From positions 1 to 64,000 of the forward strand of contig JAMWET010003060.1 in NCBI GenBank assembly GCA_024036415.1: DNA of 64,000 nt, read 5' to 3'. Source of the DNA: Prochilodus magdalenae. Its lineage: Eukaryota > Chordata > Actinopteri > Characiformes > Prochilodontidae. Below are positions 1 through 11,439 of this stretch, piece by piece; the stretch's first letter is position 1, and each line of letters opens with the position of its first letter. The position numbers and the translations under genes are program-made. Below the pieces are notes generated by a model, which was not told where the DNA came from, searched no databases, and saw nothing but the letters and a program-made list of their open reading frames with translations.

Positions 1-1870
1 AACCTGGATATTATCCAACAGCCATAATGACTGCGGATTATTCAAAAGCTCAACATCATTTGTCCGGGTGCGGTAAATCCTTGTATTTCAAAAACATGAT
101 CCAACTCTTAGAAGCCAGAGGCATTTTGTACTGTGACAGGATTCAAGTGAACAAAAAAATAACTCTTTGGGTGGATAAATCATCACTGACTCCCCAATTG
201 TTTACAAGACTAACATTTACTGTTTTTATACAGTTTTAATACTAATTAAAAAAAATGTAAATTAAATAAAAATTTTAATTATAATTTATATTTATAATAT
301 ATTAAACTAGGAAAATAAGTTTTGATGTGTTCAACGGGATTATTAAAGAATGAGGTTGCTTCAGCATTAAACAAAAATTGGCAAGTCAGTGAATTCGATT
401 ATATATAGTGAATCAAAATACCACATATTCGAATTATGTTATGCTGTTTTTAATTAATCTCATTTGACCTGGTTAATTTGGCAAAAAAGCTCGAAGCTAA
501 ACAAGCTAATTGCAATGAGTATTAAATATTTCTCTATTTCTATTTTCACCAAGTGGTTAAATCCTTAACATGATTAATAATGATGTCTTGTTGATACTAT
601 AAGTGGATACCACCACCAATACACAAATGTGCAATTAAGGAGACAATTAAAGAACTATTAACATACTATTCAATAATCAAAGATCCACTATATCAAAAAT
701 AAACATCAGTCTGACACAGTGATATAAACACATATTATTCTTATAACAAAACTGATTTAAAAATGATTCCAGTTTGCACATTTACCACCCAAACCCCCTT
801 ACCTGTACTGCTGGACACCGCAATGGCCTTACTGACTACTTTAAAGACTTTTCTATCTTCAAAACAATAAAACCCTATGACTCTGCATTCAAATCAGTCC
901 ACACACGGTCTGCACGAAAGAATGACTTCATCATGAATAATGACAACCTAGTCCATCAGTACTCTATTCACCACTCATGCGGATTGTCTGGAAGAGAGTG
1001 TTAATTGCCGGGAGAATCACCTACTTCGATTTGCAGTTTTTCATGGTAGATGCAGCAGCAATCCTAAGTTCCAGTCCTGGAAAGTACCACATCTAGCACT
1101 ACCAGTTTCTGCATTAATAGCATTAAATGTCTGGCATGTGGGAGTGTTACAGGAAAACTGACCAACCAATGGTGATACCCTGGTCCATCAGCAAGCAGCT
1201 TCACTATTACTCAGGCTCTGGTCTGAAATGAGCTGGTGGGCCGCCCCTTCTGTGTGTCTAGTCTATTTTAAACCCTCAGGTCTCACTTTCCAGGAGCGTC
1301 TCCAGCTGTTAGTCCTCAGACTGAATGAACAGTGAGTGTTACTAGTGTCGGACAGCTTCCCACCTCACATAGTTCAGCTCTGTTTCTGCTCCTCCAACAC
1401 CGCTGTCTCGAGCGTTCAACACGCCTGATTGCGTACAACACTAAACACACAACACAACCTTCTGCTTCTGCCACTTTAGCGGCAGATGATATAAAGTGTT
1501 AGTTATAGGAATCAGCGCCACCGCCTGGCCCCGGAGCGACTTCATGCTCTGAGAACAACGCAAGTAACTGAAAAAGGCGGAATGATCGTTTATTTTAAAT
1601 CCCACCCGTATACAGTCCAACTCCATCCCCCGCTCTGATTGGTGGTGCAGAGGACGCGGCCCATGTTTGTTCGAATTAGAAAAACTGGTGGGGATTGAAC
1701 AAAAGCTGTTTAGCAGCTATTAAACATATGTAAGGAATGTATAGATTGTCCTTAATTAAACCTACATCTGTGTTTATTATATATGGCCCTTGTCAGTGGG
1801 TGAAATACTTGTCTAAAACTTTTAGCGCACTACTTGTAAGTCAAAGTAAAACTAGAATAATAACAAACCA
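1..1870. other. AT-rich non-coding stretch, no gene seen
   Basis: No reading frame here resembles a protein family and I see no splice-flanked exon. Short open frames such as the one at 27-239 have no recognisable composition. The part from about 1,200 to 1,700 is more GC-rich and may be an old dispersed repeat, but I cannot name it. Confidence 0.5.
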
Positions 1871-1871
1871 T

Positions 1872-2985
1872 AGTCAGTTTACAGAGCCTAATATCAAGCA
1901 TTTTCCTTCCATTCTGGACATTATTCTATAACATGTTTTGCTGATGCTGCTCTTTAAATGTTTGAGATCAATGTTTTTAATCATATGAAAAACAATTTTG
2001 TTACATATCAAAGTACAATGAAATATCAATGCTGCAGTAATAGCATAGCGCCTTGTTACTTTTTCATTTAATGTAACGGAAGCATTCAGCAGGTTTTACT
2101 CCTGGTTCCTCTTGCTATTAGGGCTGGTCAATATATCAATATTGCTTGTTTCCACAAGGCCTTCTGCAAAGTAACAACAAAGTTACAACAAGTAACAACA
2201 TTTTTATTTCTGTCCAGGAGTTTCATTAATGTTTCCCCAAGATGATGATCGGTGATATTTGAACCACTGAGCAAAGTCTTTTCTCGAGCACATCTCCAAA
2301 GATTCTCAATCGGGTTCAGTCTGGACCTCTCTGGGGGCGCAATCTGTCGTGTGAAAATTGAAGTCTCATGCTCCCTAAACCACTCTTTCACAATTTTAAA
2401 ACTGATGAATCCTGGCGATTGTCAGTCTTGGAATTATACCGTGCTATCAGGAAGAAAAAATCCTATTGATGGATAACCAGGTTCTGTATATTTAAGTAGT
2501 CAGACTGAACTCATTCTTTGGGCACATACTTTAACCTTCTCAGAGTCTCAGTCGAATTTTTTGGAATGAGAAAACATCTCTACTGTAAAAGTAAAATGAA
2601 AAGGTATGTAAATGCTAGTAAAATAACACCTTGTGGAGGAATGGTACCTTTAACATATACTTATCAACTATCTAAATTCCTATGGAACGTTGTCTGTATT
2701 TCGGTGCAGTTTTCTCTGAATGTTGCTGTACTTGAAATGGCTATTTTTCTTAATGTTTATAATAACATTCTTCTTAAAGCCCACTGACTTTTTTTTTTTT
2801 TTTAGTACCCCAGTATCATAATCTTAGCTTATATAGTACTTACTCACTGAACATTCCTGGAAAGGTTTGAAGAATGACAAGTCAGTTTTAGAGCCTAATC
2901 AAATCAAGCATTTTCCTCCTTCTGTACATTATTTTTTATAACATTGTTGCACATTCCTCTTTACATGTTTGGAATGTTTTAATTT
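1872..2985 (+). repeat. Pair of diverged direct repeats about 1 kb apart
   Basis: The blocks at about 1,872-1,975 and 2,882-2,985 share order and wording, for example a GTCAGTTT start, AAGCATTTTCCT, and a run ending ATAACATNTTG. By eye they differ by many substitutions and small indels. They flank the Tc1 remnant at 2,128-2,391. They may be two copies of one dispersed repeat or the ends of an old inserted element; no LTR signals can be seen. Confidence 0.35.
2128..2391 (-). mobile_element. Tc1/mariner-type transposase C-terminal remnant
   Basis: The minus-strand frame contains a degenerate form of the Tc1 catalytic signature around the last acidic residue. It reads PERSRLNPIENLW where the family has SPDLNPIENLW, followed by a basic helix. 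Only the final third of a transposase is represented. The N-terminal DNA-binding part and the first two catalytic aspartates are not present, and no terminal inverted repeats were found. It is a dead fragment. The family is reasonably sure, the subfamily is not. Confidence 0.6.
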
Positions 2986-3709
2986 TTCTTTTAGAACGTT
3001 GAGTGCAACTAAGCCAAAAACATCTTCCCAATATTTGTTTGTTGCCTAGCCAGCTATACAGTTCAGTTTTTTTTTAACTTTACTTTAACATCCATTTATC
3101 AAACAGTCTTGTCAGTTTCCCTTTATCTACATTCATATTTGTTGCTCATAAAATATAAGGACTGTGGAACAGTTACCTAGCCCCCTTGCAAAAAATAGGC
3201 CAACAATTTAATTACTTATTATACATACACAGATTGTTTTTGGAGCCACAATTTAATTTTTGATACAACTAAATTAGTCTCTGATGCTCCCAGTTAATCA
3301 CTAATTGACCATTAATAACTATCCAATTAACCATGAATAGTGAAGTTATTACACTATAATGATACACACATGCTCAGTCGGATCCCTCTACAAGACTAAT
3401 TTAATACTCTTCATATTTATATTTTCCTCCCTAAAGCATCACAATAGCCAGTATTTCACCATTAGATTTGGCAGCATATTCAATCAAGACATGCAGTAAT
3501 GAGACTAATGGCTGTTTTAATATCAGAATTTTTCCTCAGGCATCAGACTGCTGAATATGGAATTCTATTCTAATTATGCCGCTGTCCAGGTATTAGGGTC
3601 TTATACTGGACACCATGCTCTTTAATATTATTCCGAGTTATTTCTTAGCGCATATTTACTGTTTGCCTACAAGAACAGCAGAACACAGATTTTAGCTTCC
3701 TTGGCTCTT

Positions 3710-4290
3710 TAATCCATCAGGCATATTAAAGACAATGATCCAAAGTCCAAAGAGAAAGCCAGGATACAGGAGGCTTCTGAAAAGGTAGTTTTGAATGTGT
3801 GCTAGGCAGGACAGTGTCTGAGTTTCAGAAGAGATGATGTAGAAAGACAGAATGCCGGCGCGGGGAGTGGTGTGCCGTCCAGAAACACCCCCTTATTCTG
3901 CCAAAAACGTGAGGTAGTAGTAGTACGGATATCTGTGTACTCTGAATCATGACGGGCCATGGTAGCCAAATTGTACTAAAATCGAGACTCCAAGACAATT
4001 TATTCTGTCCAAGCTGAGCTGAAGCCTCCAAGTGACCAATATCATTTTCTTTCCTTAGAATTAGATCATAGGTCACACCTATTTCAGGTTTTGAATCTGT
4101 GAACTCCACCTCCCAATAACAGCGCGTCAGACAGACCCTCCTTACACAGCACTTGCGAAAAATGCTTCAACCTCTCTGGAATGATCCGGATAATCCTGTT
4201 TCTCGTTCACACGTGTCACCTTCCTGTTGTCTTCAGACAGAAGGAGTTGTTTGTGTGCTGTGTTTGGGTCCAGTGTGAGTTTACAGCCAT
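3710..4290 (-). pseudogene. B30.2 (PRY-SPRY) exon of unit A, frameshifted
   Basis: The block aligns with the intact B30.2 exon at 15,782-16,335. Readable pieces include [20 protein letters not shown] (residues before a shift). Later pieces are in other frames because of extra bases at several positions, such as GTGTGCTAGGCAGG here against GTGTGCAGGCAGG in the paralogue. The B30.2 domain normally forms the ligand-binding face at the C-terminus of teleost NLRs. The acceptor side still reads as an AG. Confidence 0.75.
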
Positions 4291-4514
4291 CTAAGGGGAG
4301 AAATGGGTTGATTACCCTCTAATATTTGGCATCCGGGAGAACAAAGGGAGAGAGAGAAAGAGAGGAGAAGGCATAGGAGAACTTACACTTCCCTGATTCG
4401 CCGGGTGATAAAGTGTTCACCTTTCGGGGTGTCCATCCTGAAACAAAAAGGATGATGTCAAAAGAAAAGACGCAGCACCTGGTTGATATACAGTTATTGC
4501 AAATGCCACCGCTA

Positions 4515-5907
4515 CCTGAGTAAAAGTTTATAGTGGGAATCCTACCACTCCAGCGGGACAGTAGTTTCTCTCCTTGACTCCCCTGGGTGATTATAACTCA
4601 GATCAGCTCTCTCAGTTTGGTTTTTTTTTTTTAGGGTTAGAATTCAGAGCTGAGGCTAGAAAGGAACAGCCTTTCCTCTGTAATCAAACAAACCAGAAAT
4701 AGCGTTCCTGCCAGATAAAAACACAAAGAAAATGTTCATACATTGTCGAATCATATGCATGATCATATAGCATTTTATTTCTATTATGGCAAACTGTCTT
4801 AGGTTAAGATCAGCACAAACCATCAGTATCTCCAGTCTACCCTTTGGGTCCTCCAATCCCAGCAGAAAGCAGTTTTATTCCTTCATTCTTCAAGTAATTG
4901 TCACTCATGATCATAGCATCTCTTAGATGTGGACATCTGAGACTTGTGTTGAGAAGTCGAGGAGATGACATTTGCCAGCTCTTCGCAGTGGAGGTTATAC
5001 ACCAGTTCAGCCTAAGATTGTAAACACGTCAAAAAACTCATGGAGATGATTTTAAGAATGTGTAACATGAAGGCACCATAACGTGATTAGTGTTTTCCTA
5101 ATAAGGTTCTCGTCTCGCCATAGATAATATTGTTCAGTGCTCTTTTAGGTAAAGAGTTAAAATTGCTATGTGACTGGGGGCATTTACTATCAAATAAAGA
5201 GGTTAAAAAAGTTTTAATGCTCAACAAACTTTTTTTTTGGCCTTGGGGTTTGTAGTTTATTTACACTTTATTTGATATCAAGACAAATATAAGCAGCCTC
5301 CTTCTGTGCTAAACTGTAATTGAACTCTGTATGTCGTCAGGACATGTTTACGTATTTTAGCATTAACTGTGTATAGAAACACCCCAATGGTCAGAGAGTA
5401 AAACTTACGAATACTTGCCTCAGAATTTGGTTAGTTTACAGCTTGAAAATCCTAGTCCAAGAAGGAAGCTGATTCACTCCTGAATCTGCGCAGGGTCATA
5501 TGTTGCTGAGGTCCAGGCTCCTTTCAAAGAGGATGTGAATTGAGCTGAGAGCAGAAACCAGTTCTTGCCACAAGCTGTTATGGGTTAAAAATTACATCTG
5601 GCTAACCCTGAAAATGAAAATTACAAAACAATGCAAGTTTAAATTGTAGAAGAAAATGTAAGAACTTTGATTGAATTTAAATTAGAGAATTAATGAAACA
5701 AACACAAACCCCCCCAAAGACCTCAGTATCCTCCAGGCTTACAGTGTGAGCTTTTGAATCCTTCAGAAAGTAAGCCTTTGCTTGCGGTTCAAGCCTGTAG
5801 TTATATCACTTCAAATCCAGCTCTGTCAGGGTGGCAGTTTTCTGATTGCAGAGCCGCAGATACAACATTCACATTGCAACTTCTCAGTAAGTTCACAGTC
5901 AGCAAAC
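4515..5907 (-). pseudogene. Four LRR exons of unit A, indel-ridden
   Basis: The exons lie at about 5,722-5,907, 5,419-5,606, 4,820-5,011 and 4,515-4,706, in the same order as the clean 171-177 nt LRR exons of the intact paralogue. Each is longer than its partner because of extra bases. The last one contains a run of about 14 T at 4,619-4,633 that the paralogue lacks. The GC splice donor of the second LRR exon is retained. Ribonuclease-inhibitor type LRRs would normally form the solenoid between NACHT and B30.2. Confidence 0.75.
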
Positions 5908-6500
5908 CTGTTAAAGACCGAGTGCAAAACAAAAAAGGTTACCTTGCACGATGAATTTGAAGTGAAAATAATATAAATATTGTCAAATAGAGTACTATAT
6001 ATGGCCTTCTTTTGGTCTTTGTCATTATTAAAATAATCTTATGAAAGATGCAGTTACAAGGACTAATGCTGTTCAAAAGGCAAAAGAGTCTATTGTTTTC
6101 AGTTGAGCATTGACAAAAAATATTTGGTGCAGCATATTGTACCATGAAAAGCTCAAATTTCTTAGGTTTTGTCGTTGATGACTATCAGGTGGAATATGCT
6201 GCATATTATTTTTGGGAGCCTAAACATTCCAGAAGTAGAATATTACCCAATAAAACATTAAGAGAATGAAGAGGCATATTTCCACAGGAAATAATGCTGC
6301 TAAAATTATTGCTTGATAAGCATATATTTTTATTGTTGATTCTATCACTATGCCCTTTAAATAACTGTATTACACCATTAGATTATGCATGTATTATATT
6401 TAAACATGTAACCGGATTATTTTAATGTGTATATATTAACACACATTTGAAAACACTCGAAAGATTGCTCAAGTTTTTTAACTGGAATCCTAAAACTCAC

Positions 6501-8371
6501 AAAGCTTTTCTGCCAGCATCTCACAGCTGGGATCAACCTCCTGCAAGCGCATTTGATGTGTTGTATTTCTTTGGACTTGAGTTCAATCCAGCAATTTCTT
6601 CAGACATCAAGAGTATGTAGGCCAGAGCTGAGCAGTTTGGACGAAGAGAGATAACTGTTCGTCTCTTCATTCAGACGTTTCTTGAATTTGGTTGTAAAGG
6701 GAGTTGTCCTTCAATTCAAGTAAGCAGAAGAAGTGATTGATGGATTCTCAGGGGGACAGTTCGGGACGATTGTTCTGAATTTGCCGGATGTGCTGTATTA
6801 CTTTACTGAGGCTCTGTTTTTGGTGTTCTCTGTGTGCGGTAACAGGCCTGAAAGGAGTTTCTGATTTGGCCTCATGCGAGATTGATGCCACTGCCCCCCC
6901 CCCCCCAGAAAACGCAGAAAAAGATCCAAATGCCCTTTCTCACTCTCTTTGGCTTTGTCAACTGCCTTCTCAGTAGGAGATCCAACTGAAGGTTTTAGCA
7001 GGAGGTGATCAAAGAAGAACTGCAAATCATCCATGCTTTTGTTCAGGTAAGAGTAGAAACACATGCAGAGCCGCGAGGAAACTCTTGAAGACTTAAATGA
7101 ATGAAACAAATAAACCTTCTCTCATGATAGCTAACAGACTGCCTGTTTAAAGATCTCTGCACACATCCCAGTGTATTCAGAGTCTTCGGTGACATCGATG
7201 CCACAGTCCCTCAGATCACTTTCGTAAAAACATTATGTTTTCCTTTTCAGTTTGACTCGAAAGCCAGCTTGGCCAGCTTTAAGATCAGTCCTTTGTTCGA
7301 TTGGATGAGTTGCATCAGGTCTCGCTCCACTTTCTCGTCAATACTTCTGGTTCTTCATGTTCATCTTGAATAAGCAGAAAGTGGATGTACATCTCAGTTA
7401 ACGTGCTGGAATGACCTCTCCCTGGTTTCAGGGCCAGCATGTCTTGAAGCACAGTACGCCGGTGATCCAGCAGAAGACAGGAATGTGGCACATGATGTAG
7501 AGGCTGCGAGAGACTTTACATAGGGAGATGATTGCTGTATGGCTTCGGTTTCGTTTTGGTATTCTCTTCTTGAAGTACTCCTCCTTCTGCTTATCAGTGA
7601 ACCCCCTTATTCTTCTGTGAACATGCCTGACATGCCTCTGAAGGGATCGGTGTACTGCTGCTGCTGTGGTAGTGGAGGTATCCAGATCACGGCAGAAGGT
7701 AGCAAAATTTCCACTGATGAGGTTTGTAATCAACAGATCCACAGACGATCTTCTTATGAATGCTTCTCACTGTCCTGCTGCCGAAATCCAGTGGAAGCCG
7801 ACTCTCATCAAGCCCATCGAAGATGAAGGCAAGCTTGAGACTTTCATTAGGTTTTGGTTTCCTTCACTTCTTCCAGATCAGGATAGAATTCCAGCAACAA
7901 TTCATGAAAAACTGAACTCGCGGAGTCTTTGATCGAGTTAATCTCTCGGGATGGAAGTAGAAACATGCAGTCTACATGCTGGTTGGCCTCTCCTTCCGCC
8001 CCAATCAAGAATGAACTTCTGAAACGGGGACACTGCTTTCCGATGCCAGCCCCCCGATGCCTTTGGTCCAACCCAGTTTGTAACGTTGGGCCTCGTCTTG
8101 TTCCATGCCAGACTGAGATCTCATTGCAGCTGATTGCCTTCTCTTGAGATTTGTGAACCCTGAATGCTTTGTCCTTCATAATTTCAGAATCTCGTGTTCA
8201 TTATTGACTCTCGTTAAGTTTCTCCTTCTGTGAAGATGAAGAGTCTGTGTGTAGACATTCTTTAGCTCTATTTTATTTTTTGCATTCTTCTTTCCCTCGA
8301 AAATACACTCAGTTTCTTCTTCATGCTGGCTTTGTGATTTGTTCCAGGGAATTTCTGTATGACTGATTCAT
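6501..8371 (-). pseudogene. FISNA-NACHT exon of unit A, multiple frameshifts
   Basis: It is homologous base for base to the 1,798-nt intact exon at 18,169-19,966 but longer. Fragments still read as NACHT protein in switching frames, such as [13 protein letters not shown] and [11 protein letters not shown] poly-C run near 6,894-6,906 and many single extra bases break the frame. The acceptor (AG before GATGAATC on the minus strand) and the GTGAGT donor are preserved. NACHT is the STAND-type ATPase that drives NLR oligomerisation. Confidence 0.8.
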
Positions 8372-8933
8372 CTGCTTTGGCACAAAGAAAGCGCAGTACC
8401 ATGGGTAAACAAATAATTTGTTGGCAGGATGCATGACGTTTTGTTAAAAAGCACAATATCATTTGGTCTGAGTTCTGTAATTAATACTGAAACGTGTGAT
8501 AATAACCTTTGTTTTTCTTTAAAAACTACTAAGCTTTACAATTAGCAGGTTTATCTAAAACACATGAAGTTGAATTTCTAGAAGTAGTTGGTGGTGATAA
8601 AACTACTCAATCACTCTGTCAACCCCCTTGGAAGAACGACACAGTTAACAACATCACACAATGTGCATGAATACTATTTTAGGATAGATTGGTTACATGA
8701 TACAATCTCATTTATTCCTTTGCTCCCGCTTTGATATCTTACTAGCACTTTCTACAGATATTGGGCTGGTCCTTGTACTTGGTATTGGATCAAGGTCTTC
8801 TCAACTGATCGTGTGTGGACTGCATTCCCAAGTGCATGTAAGTGACTGTTCTAAGTGAGACGATCTCACTTCATCTGAAGCAAAACTTTGAGCTCAGCAT
8901 TTATGTTTAAAAGGGTAAACATGAGTGAGATAC

Positions 8934-8969
8934 CTGAGCGGATCTCTGCTTGTTCTGCTCCTTCAGGTC
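8934..8969 (-). CDS. 36-nt linker exon of NLR unit A
   Basis: The exon reads GPEGAEQAEIRS in phase 1-1 and is flanked by TTTCAG and GTATCT. The strongly hydrophobic frame next to it (8,970-9,060) is its polypyrimidine tract read as protein, not a membrane segment. The intact paralogue has the same exon at 20,525-20,560. Confidence 0.6.
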
Positions 8970-9357
8970 CTGAAACATGTATGGCAATGAGAAGAAGTAA
9001 GATTGAGAAGATGATTAGAAAAACACAGGCCAATAATTTACAGATCAGGTGCTGAAGTATATTGTTTTTCTCTGGAACAGCCACAGTTTGAAGACAATGT
9101 GGGGTGATGGCCACTAAACAACATGTGAACATGTGAAAAATAAACACTATATTACTGCTGCCCACTGGATGTATTCAAGCATTTGTTAGAAGTTATGAGC
9201 CATGATATGCTTCAGTGAATGCAATTACAATACATTGCATTCTGTTTGATGGCGATGTTAAAACCTATGATTTTGATTGACAGCTGTGGAAAATAACCGT
9301 GAACAAACAGGATTGTATGCTATGCATACATTATTTGATAGAGCAACATTGACAAAC

Positions 9358-9552
9358 CTTTTTCAAGACCGATGATGACATTAAGTGCGCCTTTGATGAT
9401 AGTGTTACTGAGTGTAACATTATTTACTGTGCTGTTGTTATCAGCACTCACGTTAAGAGCTCTGTAAGTTTCAGCTGGACCTGGACACAAAGGACCAACA
9501 TCTGGATGATGCACAGGCTGCTGGTTGTTCTTTGTGTGTGTCTTGTCAGCAT
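9358..9552 (-). CDS. Beta-motif exon of NLR unit A (open, phase 1-1)
   Basis: This is a 195-nt exon with an AG acceptor (TTCTCTAG) and a GTTTGT donor, as in the intact paralogue. It encodes 65 residues starting DADKTHTKNNQQ and ending in the conserved motif NVSADNNSTVNN... followed by an alternating hydrophobic stretch and GLEKG. It is clean although the NACHT exon of the same unit is riddled with indels. See the findings on the shared N-terminal motif. Confidence 0.6.
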
Positions 9553-9579
9553 CTAGAGAACGGAGATACACTGATTAGT

Positions 9580-9745
9580 ATAATGTAGTGAGTAACCCCT
9601 CTATCCTATGGTCCCACACCTGAGCACACATCCTACCCTAAACTAATAACTCTCTTCGGGCAAGATTCCTTACTACCTTTGCCTACTTCTTTTAAAATGA
9701 CTCTGGATTAGAGAGTCTGGCAAACACTGTACATTTATAAGACAA
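9580..9745 (+). mobile_element. Degenerate V-SINE-like element
   Basis: The block carries a worn form of the V-SINE core (TTCGGGCAAGATTCCTTACTA) and tail (GACTCTGGATTAGAGAGTCTGGC). These match the better copies at 14.16 and 32.17 kb. The equivalent position in the duplicate (about 21,270) keeps only the last few bases of the tail. The element was therefore inserted in this copy or deleted in the other. Confidence 0.45.
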
Positions 9746-10042
9746 GTTATATTTTTTTGTTATTGTATTATATTACATATTTTTTGTATTATTGAGTAAA
9801 ATCTTTATTGCAATTGGCTAAAATAAGGCAAAGCACATAGCCTGTACAAACTTCATGCCAGTCATTTATTGTTTGGAGCTGTGGGACACTCAGCATATAT
9901 ACAAAACAATTGGGCTATAGAATTTATTCCATATGCATATTTATATTTCTATGCTGTAGTGAATGTGTTAATGTGTTTTCACTTTATGAAACTAACAGAA
10001 CACGAAATGTGACCACTCATGATTACAGGTTCTGGTCTTCTC

Positions 10043-10175
10043 CGAATCAGAATCAGAATCAGAATCAAGCTTTATTGGCAAAGTACGAGCAGACATACAA
10101 GGAATTTGTCTTTGGTCACAGTAGCAGACAGTGCACACAGTCCAAACACACATTCCTAACACACACAGTCCAAAC
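10043..10175 (+). mobile_element. Teleost non-LTR retrotransposon/SINE tail with (AATCAG)n
   Basis: Four AATCAG repeats lead into AAGCTTTATTGGCAAAGTA and ACATACAAGGAATTTGTCTT. This is a very common dispersed motif in teleost genomes, usually the end of a non-LTR element. A short CACACA run follows near 10,175. It lies within intron 1 of unit A. Confidence 0.55.
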
Positions 10176-11125
10176 ACACACACACACACAATACTTTAGA
10201 TTCTTGTAAACCTACGTGGAATGGTATATGAATATTAAAGTGCTGACTACAGCAGTCCAGATGTAGAGGCCTGTTAAGATAAACTTCTAAAAGTGGAGCA
10301 CACAAAATAAATATATCAGCAAATACTGATTTTAAATATAGCTAAAATCAAAGCATGATAATGTTTCACAGTAATGAACTGCTGAAACTGATATGAATAC
10401 GATATCATTTTTAATCCCTAGTTCAAAAGATGTGGCATGGGGCCTCCAAAAGGCTAGAGACAGGCCTGCCCTAGTATAATTATAACACCCCTTTGATGGA
10501 TATCATTGGTAGTGTTGGTACTCAGGGAACACTGGTCCATTGACAAGACGGCATGATTAGTCCTTTCTTTGGGTTTAGAACAGTGCAGGATGATAAACGC
10601 TGAACAAAATTACTTTTAGTGATGAATTTTTTTTTTCAGTTACAGGGGGCTACAGTGGATTGTTTGTGTGTCTTAATGTACTAATCAAGTCAACATATAT
10701 TTCTACAACACCTTTTACAACTCAAAACAGCTTTACAAAGAATCTGGTGTATTTAATAATGTAAATACAGGGCGAAGAAACACAGCACACTCTCGGCAAA
10801 CGATTTCAAGAACTATGTTGCCAATACTAAACTTCAGAAAGACTACACATTCTGATTCACATTGTACAAGCTAAAGGCACTGGTTAAAGAATAACTCCTA
10901 AAGAGCAAGAGGAGGCACAAAGAGGAAACAACAAACAGGAAGCAACCACCATTCTTCTAGTTTGCGCGGGATGTTGGTTTTCCGCTGCATTGTAAGCACC
11001 TGGTGGACAGGATGTGTTGGACTTTCAAGTTTAAAACTGCTGGTGAATGTAGACAGTTGCTAAAGCCTACAGTAGAACAGGAAGTAGTAGATCTGGAAGA
11101 ACCCTGTGCTGTTCCATGTACTCAC

Positions 11126-11141
11126 CATTTGGAAGCATCAT
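11126..11141 (-). CDS. NLR unit A exon 1 (start codon, MMLPN)
   Basis: The minus strand reads ATGATGCTTCCAAATG followed by a GTGAGTAC donor. The same tiny exon with the same flanks occurs at 13,817-13,832 and 22,711-22,723. All three end in phase 1 and match the phase of downstream exons. The 5' flank is also conserved among the three, which supports a shared promoter and first exon. Confidence 0.6.
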
Positions 11142-11232
11142 CCTGAGTAATCACATAACAAAGACCAAGATAGGGCCCTGCAGATCAACGTCTGAAACGT
11201 GTTTCCTCTTCTCCTGAGCCTCAAAACAATGC

Positions 11233-11257
11233 TTTCACTTTCAGCACTCATACGTCA
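11233..11257 (-). promoter_or_regulatory. ISRE-like site plus CRE half-site upstream of NLR unit A
   Basis: The minus strand reads GAAAGTGAAA (11,233-11,242), which fits the interferon-stimulated response element core GAAANNGAAA. TGACGTA (11,251-11,257) is a CRE-type half site. Both lie about 100 bp upstream of the start codon at 11,141. The unit C promoter (13.93-13.96 kb) keeps TGACGTA but only half of the GAAA pair. The unit B promoter (22.80-22.83 kb) keeps TGACGTA and has lost the GAAA block. Interferon control is inferred from sequence only. Confidence 0.45.
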
Positions 11258-11439
11258 CAGTGTGTGCACGCTCTGACGACATGCCATGGTGCATTCTTAT
11301 AGGCACAGGAAGGGTATAGGACCCTAAAGAGGCCTGCCAGAAAATCCTACCAGAATTGAAACTATAGGTAGGAGTTTTAGAGGAGTTGCAGCCTAAATTA
11401 CGCCAACAAGGGTGCAGTAATATGAACCTACAGTAACCC

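Larger units (their letters stand above)
3710..11141 (-). pseudogene. NLR unit A (FISNA-NACHT-LRR-B30.2), frame broken
   Basis: This is a paralogue of the intact NLR at 15.8-22.7 kb with the same exon order. Exon 1 (11,126-11,141) encodes MMLPN. The beta-motif exon (9,358-9,552) is 195 nt and open. A 36-nt exon lies at 8,934-8,969, the FISNA-NACHT exon at about 6,501-8,371, four LRR exons at about 4,515-5,907, a linker exon at 4,387-4,437 and the B30.2 exon at about 3,710-4,290. The hydrophobic exon of the intact paralogue is missing. Everything below about 8.45 kb has many frameshifts, mostly single-base insertions. The upstream exons and their splice sites are clean. It would sense ligands in the cytosol if intact. 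It may be a true pseudogene or a functional gene in poorly polished sequence. Confidence 0.8.
3275..11260 (-). repeat. Segmental duplication copy A (paired with about 14,506-22,860)
   Basis: This block runs collinear with 14,506-22,860. It starts at a shared CTGATGCTCCCAG near 3,281 and 14,510. It continues through B30.2, LRR, NACHT and N-terminal exons into intron 1 and the promoter. The second copy carries about 1 kb (14,690-15,700) that is absent here. This copy carries a V-SINE-like insert near 9.6 kb and lacks the hydrophobic exon. The junction material between the copies holds a third, partial unit (11.44-13.83 kb). This is the signature of tandem NLR expansion. Confidence 0.8.

Noticed and set aside
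8866..9165. Hydrophobic minus-strand frame ([19 protein letters not shown]) that looks like a transmembrane exon
   Set aside because: It is the polypyrimidine tract and acceptor of the 36-nt exon at 8,934-8,969. In the paralogue at 20.5 kb the same tract is not in frame with the exon and upstream stops are present.
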